Positions 14,686 through 21,127 of a DNA stretch of 21,127 nucleotides are shown in pieces (position 1 is the stretch's first letter; the number at the start of each line of letters is the position of its first letter). The position numbers and the translations under genes are program-made. Under the pieces are notes generated by a model. The model worked only from the letters and a program-made list of their open reading frames with translations. It had not been told where the DNA came from and did no database searches. Source of the DNA: an uncultured Collinsella sp. (GTDB lineage: Bacteria; Actinomycetota; Coriobacteriia; Coriobacteriales; Coriobacteriaceae); NCBI GenBank assembly GCA_900547835.1, contig URIJ01000012.1, positions 1 through 21,127 on the forward strand, given 5' to 3'.

Positions 14686-15267
14686 CTAGCGCCTCGCATG
14701 GGCGCCGATCGGCCGAGTCGCATGGCGCACCAACGCCGCTGCCAGCAATACCAACAGCATGGCGGTGACATAGCCCGCAGCATCGAATCCTAAATCGATA
14801 ACGTCGAAATGCCTGCCGGGAACAAAGATCTTATGTACCTGATCGCCAACGGAGCAGGCGGCGCAAAAGAGCAATACGGGCACGCAACGGGAGCATACGC
14901 TCCACGGACGCCTGGAAAAGCAAACCACGACCACCGAGGCGAACAATCCGACGAAGAAAAACTCTACGGTATGGGCAACGCGACGGACGTTTGTGCCCAC
15001 CCACATGCGAATGGAAGCAAGTCGGCCAGACCGGACATTCGAGGCAGCCGAATCGGTGCCCCCAGTCATTCCGTTCTCCGCCTGAGCTTCACCCGTGGCA
15101 TCGACAGCCTGAACGCTCGCAGCCTGACCCTCCACCACGCGCGCGGTGGACTCGTTCAGCAACGACGTCTGCACTGCGTTTTGCTCCGTCAGCACCCAGA
15201 TGCCCGCCAGCGTTGCGGCGAACAGAGCGATCGCGGTCCACCCGATTATTATCTTCATGTGCGCCAA
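14686..15267 (-). CDS. VanZ-like membrane protein
   Basis: The 193-residue product has four predicted membrane segments (about residues 6-26, 98-118, 122-140 and 165-187). The VanZ signature is present: VAHTVEFFFVG in the second segment, then DQVHKIFVPGRHFDVIDLGFDAAGY before the last. VanZ relatives act in the cell envelope, classically in low-level teicoplanin resistance, and their biochemical role is unclear. The loop between the first two segments is long (about 70 residues, Ala/Ser/Thr/Gly-rich). Start: a TTG at 15267 lies 7 nt after GGAGG, while the next ATG (15258) would be 16 nt away, so TTG is preferred; the difference is three residues. It stands alone between the ArsC-like gene and the recombinase gene; no glycopeptide-resistance genes are near. 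Confidence 0.85.
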   Translation of the reverse strand: MAHMKIIIGWTAIALFAATLAGIWVLTEQNAVQTSLLNESTARVVEGQAASVQAVDATGEAQAENGMTGGTDSAASNVRSGRLASIRMWVGTNVRRVAHTVEFFFVGLFASVVVVCFSRRPWSVCSRCVPVLLFCAACSVGDQVHKIFVPGRHFDVIDLGFDAAGYVTAMLLVLLAAALVRHATRPIGAHARR

Positions 15268-15373
15268 AGGCCAACCTCCGTCTTTTTAAATATGAGCGAG
15301 TGTAGCCCCAAATGACATCGTCACCGTATCAAAATTTGAATCGCAACAGGAAGCGACAAAGCGACGCAAACCC

Positions 15374-15979
15374 CTACCCCGCCTCGCGCATCCAGCGATC
15401 GAACGTCCCCACGCACACGCCCAGGCACTTTGCTGCCTGGCTGCGGGTAATATCGCCCGCCTCATAGCTATCGCGCACCAGCTCAAACTGAGGAGGGCAC
15501 GGCTTGCGAGGTCGACCGAAACGGACCCCTCGCGCCCGCGCCGCTGCAATTCCCTCCGCCTGGCGCCGATGGATATTCTCGCGCTCCACCTGCGCCACGT
15601 AGCTCAGCAGTTGCAGCACAATATCGGCAATCAGGGTATTGGTCACATCCGGCGCGCCGCTGGCCCTGGCGCGCGTGTCAAGCAATGGCATGTCCAACAC
15701 CACAATGGCAACCCCGAGCTCCTTGGTAATGCGACGCCATTCCTCAAGAATCTCGGAGTAATTACGGCCAAGTCGGTCGATAGAAAGCACCACCAGCACG
15801 TCCCCGTCTCCCAGGACGTGCAGCAGCTCGCGATAGCGCGGTCGATCGAAGTCCTTGCCGCTCGCATGGTCGGCATAAATATTCGCCGAGCCCACGCCAT
15901 AGGCGCCCAGCGCATCCAGCTGCCGATTAAGATTCTGATCGCGCGAACTCACCCGCGCATAACCATACACCGTCGCCAT
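15374..15979 (-). CDS. Serine recombinase (resolvase/invertase family)
   Basis: This small serine recombinase of about 201 residues cuts and rejoins DNA at paired sites through a 5'-phosphoserine link. The catalytic domain starts VYGYARVSSRDQNLNRQ, with the nucleophile at Ser11, and has SIDRLGRNY with the conserved arginines and the long E-helix LSYVAQVERENIHRRQAEGI. The C-terminal DNA-binding domain is a helix-turn-helix, GDITRSQAAKCLGVCVGTFDRWMRE. Length and order fit Tn3/Hin-type enzymes, not the large integrases. The start at 15979 has GGGGATGAG just before it; a longer frame to 16009 lacks support. No transposase or partner gene is adjacent, so it is an orphan. A cluster of AAACCTRCC half-sites sits immediately upstream (15997-16040). 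Confidence 0.92.
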   Translation of the reverse strand: MATVYGYARVSSRDQNLNRQLDALGAYGVGSANIYADHASGKDFDRPRYRELLHVLGDGDVLVVLSIDRLGRNYSEILEEWRRITKELGVAIVVLDMPLLDTRARASGAPDVTNTLIADIVLQLLSYVAQVERENIHRRQAEGIAAARARGVRFGRPRKPCPPQFELVRDSYEAGDITRSQAAKCLGVCVGTFDRWMREAG

Positions 15980-15996
15980 CTCATCCCCGCTTTCTT

Positions 15997-16040
15997 GTAA
16001 ACCTGCCAAAAAGGGGCAGGTTTATTTTGGTAGGTTTTAC
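15997..16040. promoter_or_regulatory. Cluster of AAACCTRCC half-sites before the recombinase gene
   Basis: AAACCTGCC (15999-16007) and GGCAGGTTT (16015-16023) form a 9-bp dyad with a 7-bp centre, and a third half-site, GGTAGGTTT (16029-16037), follows in the same orientation as the second. All lie 20-60 bp upstream of the recombinase start. This resembles subsites bound by a recombinase dimer (res or operator site). It could instead be an attenuator hairpin in the leader. Confidence 0.45.
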
Positions 16041-16099
16041 CTCTCGAATAGCAGGTAAGCGGGCGGCCGAGCAGACGGCAAGGTAGCCATGATCCAAAT

Positions 16100-16131
16100 G
16101 CGGAGGGCGGCCCCGAAAGACCGCCCTCCGC
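16100..16131 (-). terminator. Probable terminator after rnr
   Basis: GCGGAGGGCGG (16100-16110) pairs perfectly with CCGCCCTCCGC (16121-16131), an 11-bp GC-rich stem with a 10-nt loop. It starts 25 bp after the rnr stop. Only ATTT follows on the minus strand, so the U-tract is weak. Confidence 0.6.
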
Positions 16132-16156
16132 TCTCCCGCCATGAGTCGAGATTTGG

Positions 16157-18292
16157 CTAATGGATAAGCTTAAAGTCCAAGTGCCCACGCGTGGTATTGA
16201 CGCGCGAGACCTCGATAATCACGCGCTGGCCCAGTTCATAGCGAGTCCCCGTGTCGGCGCCCGTCAGCGTAAGCGCATCCTCGTCGAACTCGAACCACTC
16301 GTTGCCCAGGCTCTTGATCGAAACCAAGCCTTCGACCTGCGTCAGGTCCAAGCGCACAAAGAGGCCCATGCTGCTAACCCACGAGACGGTTCCGGCATAG
16401 CGCTCGCCCAGACGGTCCTCATAGTACTGGGCAATCTTGATCTTTTGCGTCGCATGGCTGGCGGCATCTGCCGCGCGCTCGGCATCGCTACATGCGCGGC
16501 AGATCTGCGGCAGAATGCGCGGCAGCGACTCGCGCCCCTTGCCGATCAGCCGCGGCGTACGGACCAGGGCGTCCTTGCCGCCGAGCTGCTCATAGGCCAA
16601 CTGCAGTTTGAGCACGCGGTGCACCACCAGATCGGGGTAGCGACGGATGGGACTCGTAAAGTGACAGTAGCACGGCGCGGCGAGCGCAAAGTGGCCCTCG
16701 TTGCGCGGCTTGTACAGCGCGCGCTGCATGCTGCGCAGAAGCAGCGTGTTGACGAGCGGTGCGTTGGCCGTACCGGCGGCAGCATCAACTGCAGCCTGTA
16801 GCTCATCGGGACTCCCCAGGGCGATACCGGCAGCACGGCGATCGTCGATGATGCCCAGCTGCGCCAGCGCAACGGCGGCACCGTGCAGGCTATCGGGGCT
16901 CGGATCCTCATGCACGCGATAGCAGGCCTCGATATCACGGTCTGCCAGCCACTCTGCAACGCACTCGTTGGCGAGCAGCATGGCTTCCTCGATAAGCGAC
17001 GTGGCACACGAACGCTCACGCGCCACAATCTGCACGGGCACTCCGTCCTCATCCAATAGAGCGCGAATCTCGGCCGTGTCAAAATCGACTGAGCCGCGGG
17101 CACGACGAATACGACGGCGAAGTTCGGCGAGTTCGTTGGCGGCGACAAGGAAATCGCCGAGGTCGACGTTATAGCCGCGAGCAGTTTCCTCGCACGCAAG
17201 ACCGCGCTCAAGCGCCTCCTCGCGCGAGGCCTCAGCAGCCGCAACATCCTCAGCGGCGCCTTCCAGCACCCCATACTCCACCGCGCCGGCACGCACCAGC
17301 AGCGCCTCGGCGCCGTCATAGTCCATACGCACACGCGAGCGAATCACGCTGGGGTACGGATCGTAATGCCGCACGCGACCCTGTGCATCGAGCTCAATGT
17401 CAACGGTAAACGCAAGACGGTCCTCGTCAGGGCGAAGCGAGCACAGGTCACAGGACAGGCGTTCGGGCAGCATGGGAAGCACGCGATCGGCCAGATACAC
17501 CGATGTCGTACGATGGCGAGCCTCAAGATCGATATGCCCGTCCCAAGCCACATAGTGTGAAACGTCGGCGATATGCACACCCAGCTTGTAGCCACCCTCG
17601 GGCGTGCGCTCCAGCGAAATGGCGTCGTCAAAGTCGCGCGCGTCGACCGGGTCGATCGTGATGACAAAGCGGTCGCGCAGATCGCGGCGGAGCGGGTCCT
17701 TAAGCGCCGCGGACACATCGAGCGAAAGCCCCTCGGCCTCGTCCAGCGCGGCCTCGGGATAGCTATCGGTATAGCCGTAACGCGCCATCACATATTGAAC
17801 GCCCAAATCGGGCGCGTCATCTCCGCCAATGCGGCGCTCGATCGTCACGGTACCCGATTCCAGGCGCGTCGGGTAGGTCAAAATGCGCGCGACAACAGCA
17901 TCACCCGGGTGGACACCCAGACGATCCGCCGAGGTATCCTCGGGCAGAATGAAGAAGTCGGCCTTCAGACGCGAATCGAGCGGCTCGATCACACCGAGCG
18001 GACCGGCGGTCTGGTACGTGCCCACCACGCTTATGGCTGCACGCTCAACCACGCTTTCGATCACGGCGCGCCGCTCACCGTGCGGGCTGTTCTTAATGCT
18101 CACGGCAACGGTATCGCCATCCATGATCTCGCGCTTACCGCGGCCCATGACCTTGTAATCGCCGTTTTCGGTTACAACGTAGGCGCTATGCTCATGGAGC
18201 TGCACGCGCCCGGTCAGGCTCGGACGGCGTTCGCTGCGCACCGGCCCACGCTTATTGCGAGCACCGCGCTTATGCTTGTTATTGCGCCCCAT
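16157..18292 (-). CDS. rnr: Ribonuclease R
   Basis: RNase R is a 3'-5' exoribonuclease that degrades structured RNA and takes part in rRNA quality control and removal of non-stop mRNA with tmRNA-SmpB. The 711-residue protein has a basic N-terminus, then cold-shock/OB domains (about residues 20-180), the catalytic RNB domain and a C-terminal S1 domain (about 620-711, from YAGTVSWVSSMGLFVRLD). The RNB metal-binding motif TIDPVDARDFDDA gives the acidic residues D214, D220, D222 and D223. HFTSPIRRYPDLVVHR is the second family mark. The start at 18292 has GGAGG 4 nt upstream. It is separated from the ftsX terminator by about 75 bp, so it probably has its own promoter, and it has its own hairpin after the stop. 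Confidence 0.97.
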   Translation of the reverse strand: MGRNNKHKRGARNKRGPVRSERRPSLTGRVQLHEHSAYVVTENGDYKVMGRGKREIMDGDTVAVSIKNSPHGERRAVIESVVERAAISVVGTYQTAGPLGVIEPLDSRLKADFFILPEDTSADRLGVHPGDAVVARILTYPTRLESGTVTIERRIGGDDAPDLGVQYVMARYGYTDSYPEAALDEAEGLSLDVSAALKDPLRRDLRDRFVITIDPVDARDFDDAISLERTPEGGYKLGVHIADVSHYVAWDGHIDLEARHRTTSVYLADRVLPMLPERLSCDLCSLRPDEDRLAFTVDIELDAQGRVRHYDPYPSVIRSRVRMDYDGAEALLVRAGAVEYGVLEGAAEDVAAAEASREEALERGLACEETARGYNVDLGDFLVAANELAELRRRIRRARGSVDFDTAEIRALLDEDGVPVQIVARERSCATSLIEEAMLLANECVAEWLADRDIEACYRVHEDPSPDSLHGAAVALAQLGIIDDRRAAGIALGSPDELQAAVDAAAGTANAPLVNTLLLRSMQRALYKPRNEGHFALAAPCYCHFTSPIRRYPDLVVHRVLKLQLAYEQLGGKDALVRTPRLIGKGRESLPRILPQICRACSDAERAADAASHATQKIKIAQYYEDRLGERYAGTVSWVSSMGLFVRLDLTQVEGLVSIKSLGNEWFEFDEDALTLTGADTGTRYELGQRVIIEVSRVNTTRGHLDFKLIH

Positions 18293-18369
18293 GGCGCCTC
18301 CTTGCTATCGATGACGAACTCCAAAGAGTCTACCCAAATGATTCGCTTTCCTGCCGTCCCCTAGAGATC

Positions 18370-18403
18370 AAAAAACGGGCCGCCCCATAAGAGACGACCC
18401 GTT
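18370..18403 (-). terminator. Intrinsic terminator of the ftsE-ftsX operon
   Basis: On the minus strand AACGGG (18403-18398) with inner CG pairs with CCCGTT (18379-18374), followed by six T. It starts 24 bp after the ftsX stop and is the clearest terminator in the window. Confidence 0.85.
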
Positions 18404-18427
18404 GGAAGGGATGAATTCCAGGCATGC

Positions 18428-19348
18428 CTACACGCGCAGGTAGCGGCGCATGGCGATGGCAGAACCAAAGAGACCGATAATCACACCGACCAGAATCAGC
18501 GCAGCATAGGTCACCAGGTAGTACTGCATCGGCAGGGCAAACGACATCCAGCCGATGCTCTCCTGCAGACGCGGAATCATCAGATTGCGCAGCAGCTCCA
18601 GAACGCCGATGGAAAGCAGCGAGCCCAAAATGGCCTGCAGTACGCCCTCGGTGATAAACGGGCCGCGAATGAAGCCGTTGCTGGCGCCGACCAGACGCAT
18701 AATCGCAATCTCACGACGACGCGCCGTGATGGACAGGCGAATCGTGTTGTTGATGAAGATGAATGCGATAAAGGTCAGAAGACCAACGAGCACCACGGCG
18801 GCGATGCGGATGTAGTTGGTCACCTGGAACAGGCGGCTCACTTCCTCCTGGCCGTACAGCACGCTCGCGTTGACGTCGCCGTCATCCGCGATCTTCTGGA
18901 AATCGGCATCCTTCTTGAGCTTTTTGGCCGTGCTCTCGACCTTGGACGGATCGTCCATCTCAATAGCGAAGGAAGCCGGCAGCGGGTTCTGGCCATCGAG
19001 CGCGCTCATGGTGGCGTCGGCGTTGCCCGACATCTTGCTCGTATACTCGGCCAGCGCGTCGTCCTTGTCCTTATAGGTCACGGACTTGACGTTATTCCAC
19101 GTCTTAAGCTCGGCCTCAAAAGCCTGAACATCGGCCTGATCGGCGTCATCGCTAATGAACGCGTTGATGACAACCTGATCCTCGACGGTGCCGATCACGG
19201 AGTTCAGCATCGCGGAGCCCATGATGAACAGGCCGATGATAAACAGCGAAAGGAAGATCGTGATGACGGCGCCGAGCGAGGTAGTCCAGTTACGGAAGAA
19301 GTGGCTGATTGCCTCTTTGAAGGAGTAGCCCACGTTAGTTGGTGCCAT
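18428..19348 (-). CDS. ftsX: Cell division protein FtsX (permease-like)
   Basis: FtsX is the membrane partner of FtsE. Together they relay the division state across the membrane to peptidoglycan hydrolases. The 306-residue protein has the usual topology: cytoplasmic N-terminus, first membrane segment at about 22-46, an extracellular domain at about 50-178, then three more segments (about 178-201, 234-256, 275-298). The FtsX-core features RREIAIMRLVGASNGFIRGPF and the C-terminal LFGSAIAMRRYL are clear. The start at 19348 overlaps the end of ftsE by 14 bp, with GGGAGG 11 nt upstream, giving translational coupling. The extracellular domain is the part expected to bind the hydrolase; no hydrolase gene is in the window. 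Confidence 0.97.
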   Translation of the reverse strand: MAPTNVGYSFKEAISHFFRNWTTSLGAVITIFLSLFIIGLFIMGSAMLNSVIGTVEDQVVINAFISDDADQADVQAFEAELKTWNNVKSVTYKDKDDALAEYTSKMSGNADATMSALDGQNPLPASFAIEMDDPSKVESTAKKLKKDADFQKIADDGDVNASVLYGQEEVSRLFQVTNYIRIAAVVLVGLLTFIAFIFINNTIRLSITARRREIAIMRLVGASNGFIRGPFITEGVLQAILGSLLSIGVLELLRNLMIPRLQESIGWMSFALPMQYYLVTYAALILVGVIIGLFGSAIAMRRYLRV

Positions 19349-20555
19349 AGTTGCCGTAACCTCCCCTCTCCTGGTCGCGGATGACGTGGCCGCCCTCGAG
19401 GGCGATCACGCGACGGTGCATGCTATCGACCATCTCGCGGTCGTGCGTGGCGACGATCACGGTGGTGCCGGTGCGGTTAATACGCTCGAGCAGCTTCATG
19501 ATGCCCAGCGAGATCGCCGGGTCGAGGTTGCCCGTGGGCTCGTCACAGATCAAAAGCGGCGGGCGGTTGACCATGGCGCGGGCAACGGCAACGCGCTGCT
19601 GCTCGCCACCGGAAAGCTGGTCGGGCAGCGAGTCCATCTGATCGGCCAGACCGACCAGACGCAGCACCTCGGGCACCTGGCTGCGAATGACGCCCTTGGG
19701 CTTGCCGATGCACTGAAGGGCAAACGCCACGTTTTCGTAGGCGGTCTTTTGCGGCAGAAGCTTAAAGTCCTGGAACACGGCGCCAATCTGGCGGCGCAGG
19801 AACGGAACCTTGCGGTTCTTGATCTTCATGAGGTCCTGACCGGCAACCAGGATGCGGCCGCTCGTCGGCTTGACGTCGCGGTTGAGCGTCGACAGCAGCG
19901 TGGTCTTACCCGAACCGGAGTGACCGACCAGGAAGACGAACTCGCCCGGATAGATCTCGATGTTGATGTCGTCGAGTGCAGGCTTGTTGGGCTGTGCCGG
20001 ATAGATCTTGGTGACATGCTCCATAAGGATGACGGGCTCGACACCGGCCTGCTTGGCCATCTTCTTGCGGCTGGCCTGCGGATCGATGGGCGCAAACACC
20101 GACGTAAAATCGGGGTTGTTGAGCGCGTTATCGAGGCTTGCGACCTCGGCGGCCTGATCGCTCTCGACCACCGGGGCAGCAGGCTGCGTGGGATCGGGAA
20201 TAGCGGCAAAGAGACCGGACTGCGCAGGCTGAGGAACCGGCGTCGCAGGGGCCATGGGGTCGGGAATGCCGGCCATGGTAGGCTGCGGCGTGGCGGCGCC
20301 AGCCTGAGGCTGCTCCACGCGAGCGGTCACGGCCTGAACGGGCTCAAAACCCGCCGTGCCGGAAAGCGCGACATCGCTGGTTGGATTGTAGGCAAAGGGA
20401 TCGGATGCCGGCTGTGCCTGATCTGCCGGCTGAGCGGGGGCCTGAGCAACAGGCTGGCCCTCTGAATCCGGAGTGGCGAAACGACTGCCCTGGACGCCTG
20501 CCTGCGTCTTGGGGGCATCATCGCCCGCACCGGAGGTACGGAAGTGGTTACCCAC
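19335..20555 (-). CDS. ftsE: Cell division ATP-binding protein FtsE with a long N-terminal extension
   Basis: This is the ATPase that pairs with FtsX at the division site. The ABC domain occupies about residues 174-406: Walker A GHSGSGKTT at 211-219, Q-loop Q262 in FQDFKLLP, signature LSGGEQQ at 314-320, Walker B LLICDEP at 334-340 and the switch histidine H371. All catalytic residues are intact. Residues 1-173 are an extra, low-complexity region rich in Pro, Ala, Gln and acidic residues, absent from ordinary FtsE proteins of about 220-230 residues. The start is GTG at 20555 with AAGGAG 5 nt upstream. Internal ATG codons near residues 166 and 178 lack a Shine-Dalgarno, so the extension is probably translated. 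ftsX overlaps its 3' end. Confidence 0.93.
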   Translation of the reverse strand: MGNHFRTSGAGDDAPKTQAGVQGSRFATPDSEGQPVAQAPAQPADQAQPASDPFAYNPTSDVALSGTAGFEPVQAVTARVEQPQAGAATPQPTMAGIPDPMAPATPVPQPAQSGLFAAIPDPTQPAAPVVESDQAAEVASLDNALNNPDFTSVFAPIDPQASRKKMAKQAGVEPVILMEHVTKIYPAQPNKPALDDINIEIYPGEFVFLVGHSGSGKTTLLSTLNRDVKPTSGRILVAGQDLMKIKNRKVPFLRRQIGAVFQDFKLLPQKTAYENVAFALQCIGKPKGVIRSQVPEVLRLVGLADQMDSLPDQLSGGEQQRVAVARAMVNRPPLLICDEPTGNLDPAISLGIMKLLERINRTGTTVIVATHDREMVDSMHRRVIALEGGHVIRDQERGGYGNYGTN

Positions 20556-20654
20556 TGGTGCTCCTTATCGTCGTGCGTTTAAACTACATGAGCGCTTTGT
20601 ATTTTAGCAGTATTAGCTTTGCTGCACATAAGAAGCATGGCGTGCTTAGGGATC

Positions 20655-20787
20655 CCGTCGGCCGGGCACAGGGCTACTCTCCAAATCGTCCTCGGACATG
20701 TCGGAGCCCCCGCTGCGCACTACGTGCGGCGGGGGCTCCTCTGTCCTGCGGAAAGATTTGGAAAGTGACCCCGTGTCCGGCCTGCGG
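20655..20787. other. 133-bp imperfect palindrome, possible structured RNA or palindromic element
   Basis: The two arms are complementary almost end to end around TAC at 20721-20723. From outside in, CCG..GGCCGG..CAC..GGG pairs with its partner at 20766-20787, CCAAATC (20681-20687) with GATTTGG (20755-20761), GGACA with TGTCC, GGAGCCCCCGC with GCGGGGGCTCC, and CGCAC with GTGCG. Several arm differences would be G-U pairs in RNA, others are mismatches. There is no T-run at either end. It lies about 100 bp upstream of ftsE. It does not match the SRP, RNase P or tmRNA signatures I know. Confidence 0.6.
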
Positions 20788-20908
20788 TAACTAAGGGGTC
20801 GCCGCGTTTTACTTGGTTGCAGCAGCGCTATGCTTGGGGGCTGAATTGCACTTGGCTGGGATGGGCCCTTATCCCAATAGAAATCCTGCTTGATACGACC
20901 TCTTTAGA
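20788..20908. other. Noncoding stretch between two palindromes
   Basis: About 120 bp without a gene. Apart from a small TGGGAT/ATCCCA hairpin around 20857-20876 I see nothing in it. The ftsE promoter is more likely in the AT-rich patch at about 20580-20630, where TAAAAT and TAATAC occur on the minus strand but no good -35 is visible. Confidence 0.3.
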
Positions 20909-20975
20909 AGTTGCGGTGAAATAGGGACTGATTGAGCCTTTAAGCTGGCAAAACAGTCCTTATTTCACCGCAACT
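20909..20975. repeat. 67-bp palindromic repeat, copy 2
   Basis: The arms 20909-20930 and 20954-20975 are complementary with one mismatch around a 23-bp centre ending in GGCAAAA. Length, arm sequence and centre length match the copy at 11734-11800. As there, it lies just downstream of a minus-strand gene's 3' end, here directly after the terminator hairpin. Confidence 0.92.
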
Positions 20976-20980
20976 GAAAC

Positions 20981-21007
20981 AGGGGCGCTCTCCAAGAGAG
21001 CGCCCCT
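20981..21007 (-). terminator. Terminator hairpin of the right-edge gene
   Basis: AGGGGCGCTCTC (20981-20992) and GAGAGCGCCCCT (20996-21007) form a perfect 12-bp stem with a 3-nt loop; GTTTC follows on the minus strand. It lies about 70 bp after the stop of the partial gene at the right edge. The T-run is short. Confidence 0.65.
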
Positions 21008-21018
21008 GCCGGGTTTCC

Positions 21019-21062
21019 ATAGTACTGGCGAAACAGTTTTATAGTTCTGGCGAAGCAGTCCT
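21019..21062. repeat. Two tandem 22-bp direct repeats
   Basis: Units 21019-21040 and 21041-21062 match at 18 of 22 positions and share the core CTGGCGAARCAGT. The same core, CTGGCAAAACAGTCCTT, occurs in the centre and right arm of the palindromic repeat at 20909-20975, so the two repeat types seem related. Confidence 0.7.
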
Positions 21063-21078
21063 TGAGATCCGCCTTGCC

Positions 21079-21127
21079 TTATGCCAAGAACTCCTTGGTG
21101 GTCGCCACGATGTTGGCGGCGTCCAGG
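21079..21127 (-). CDS. Partial CDS (last 15 residues), unrecognised
   Basis: A minus-strand frame enters from the right edge and ends in TAA at 21079, with the C-terminal residues LDAANIVATTKEFLA. The stop is followed by two tandem repeats and a strong hairpin terminator, which supports a real gene end. The tail is too short to assign. It lies upstream of ftsE on the same strand but is separated from it by the terminator and about 500 bp. Confidence 0.55.
   Translation of the reverse strand, partial: LDAANIVATTKEFLA

Noticed and set aside
15268..15373. Separate small gene between the VanZ-like and recombinase genes
   Set aside because: Frames there are short, without Shine-Dalgarno, and the stretch reads as a leader or promoter region.
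18555..19076. Small plus-strand genes opposite ftsX
   Set aside because: They are antisense shadows of a clearly conserved gene, without start signals.
20655..20787. SRP RNA, RNase P RNA or tmRNA
   Set aside because: None of their conserved loops or cores is visible; only the extended pairing is.

Overview
The window is about 21 kb of GC-rich bacterial chromosome. High GC, mostly SD-led genes, tRNAs with encoded CCA, strict-anaerobe style redox genes and an actinobacterial-type FtsE/FtsX pair point to a gut Coriobacteriia, most likely Collinsella or a close relative. That placement is inference; no 16S gene is present.

Layout. Left end (1-1640): the N-terminal part of an unrecognised minus-strand gene, a four-unit block of alternating inverted repeats, and an unrecognised 235-residue protein gene. 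Next (1654-7838, minus) comes gltB-gltD, a tight operon for NADPH glutamate synthase. An intergenic stretch of about 620 bp holds a long hairpin, a second block of the same repeats and the gpmA promoter. Then gpmA (phosphoglycerate mutase) and an Nramp-family metal transporter run on the plus strand, ending at a third repeat block. A minus-strand pair follows: a flavin-reductase-like FMN protein and a short rubredoxin, which together look like a split high-molecular-weight rubredoxin. Next come smpB and an overlapping TPR-like gene, preceded by tRNA-Gln(CUG) and tRNA-Glu(CUC) with their own promoter and terminator. Positions 13.7-16.0 kb are a more accessory-looking stretch: a short MarR-type-associated protein beside a perfect operator-like palindrome, an ArsC/Spx thioredoxin-fold protein, a VanZ-like membrane protein and an orphan serine recombinase with dyad sites at its promoter. 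The right part is conserved core again: rnr (RNase R), ftsX and ftsE, the last with an unusual N-terminal extension of about 175 residues, then a large imperfect palindrome and the C-terminus of another minus-strand gene.

Working together: GltBD supplies glutamate. RNase R and SmpB both belong to trans-translation and RNA quality control. FtsEX couples cell division to wall hydrolysis. The flavin protein and rubredoxin probably pass electrons for oxygen, NO or peroxide detoxification in an anaerobe.

The most striking non-coding signal is a family of eight dyads (about 55-59 bp each) in three intergenic blocks with a regular period of about 80 bp. Their two arms change together, as expected for a selected stem. 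At least three other palindromic or repeat families are also present. I found no CRISPR-Cas, prophage or clear insertion sequence.
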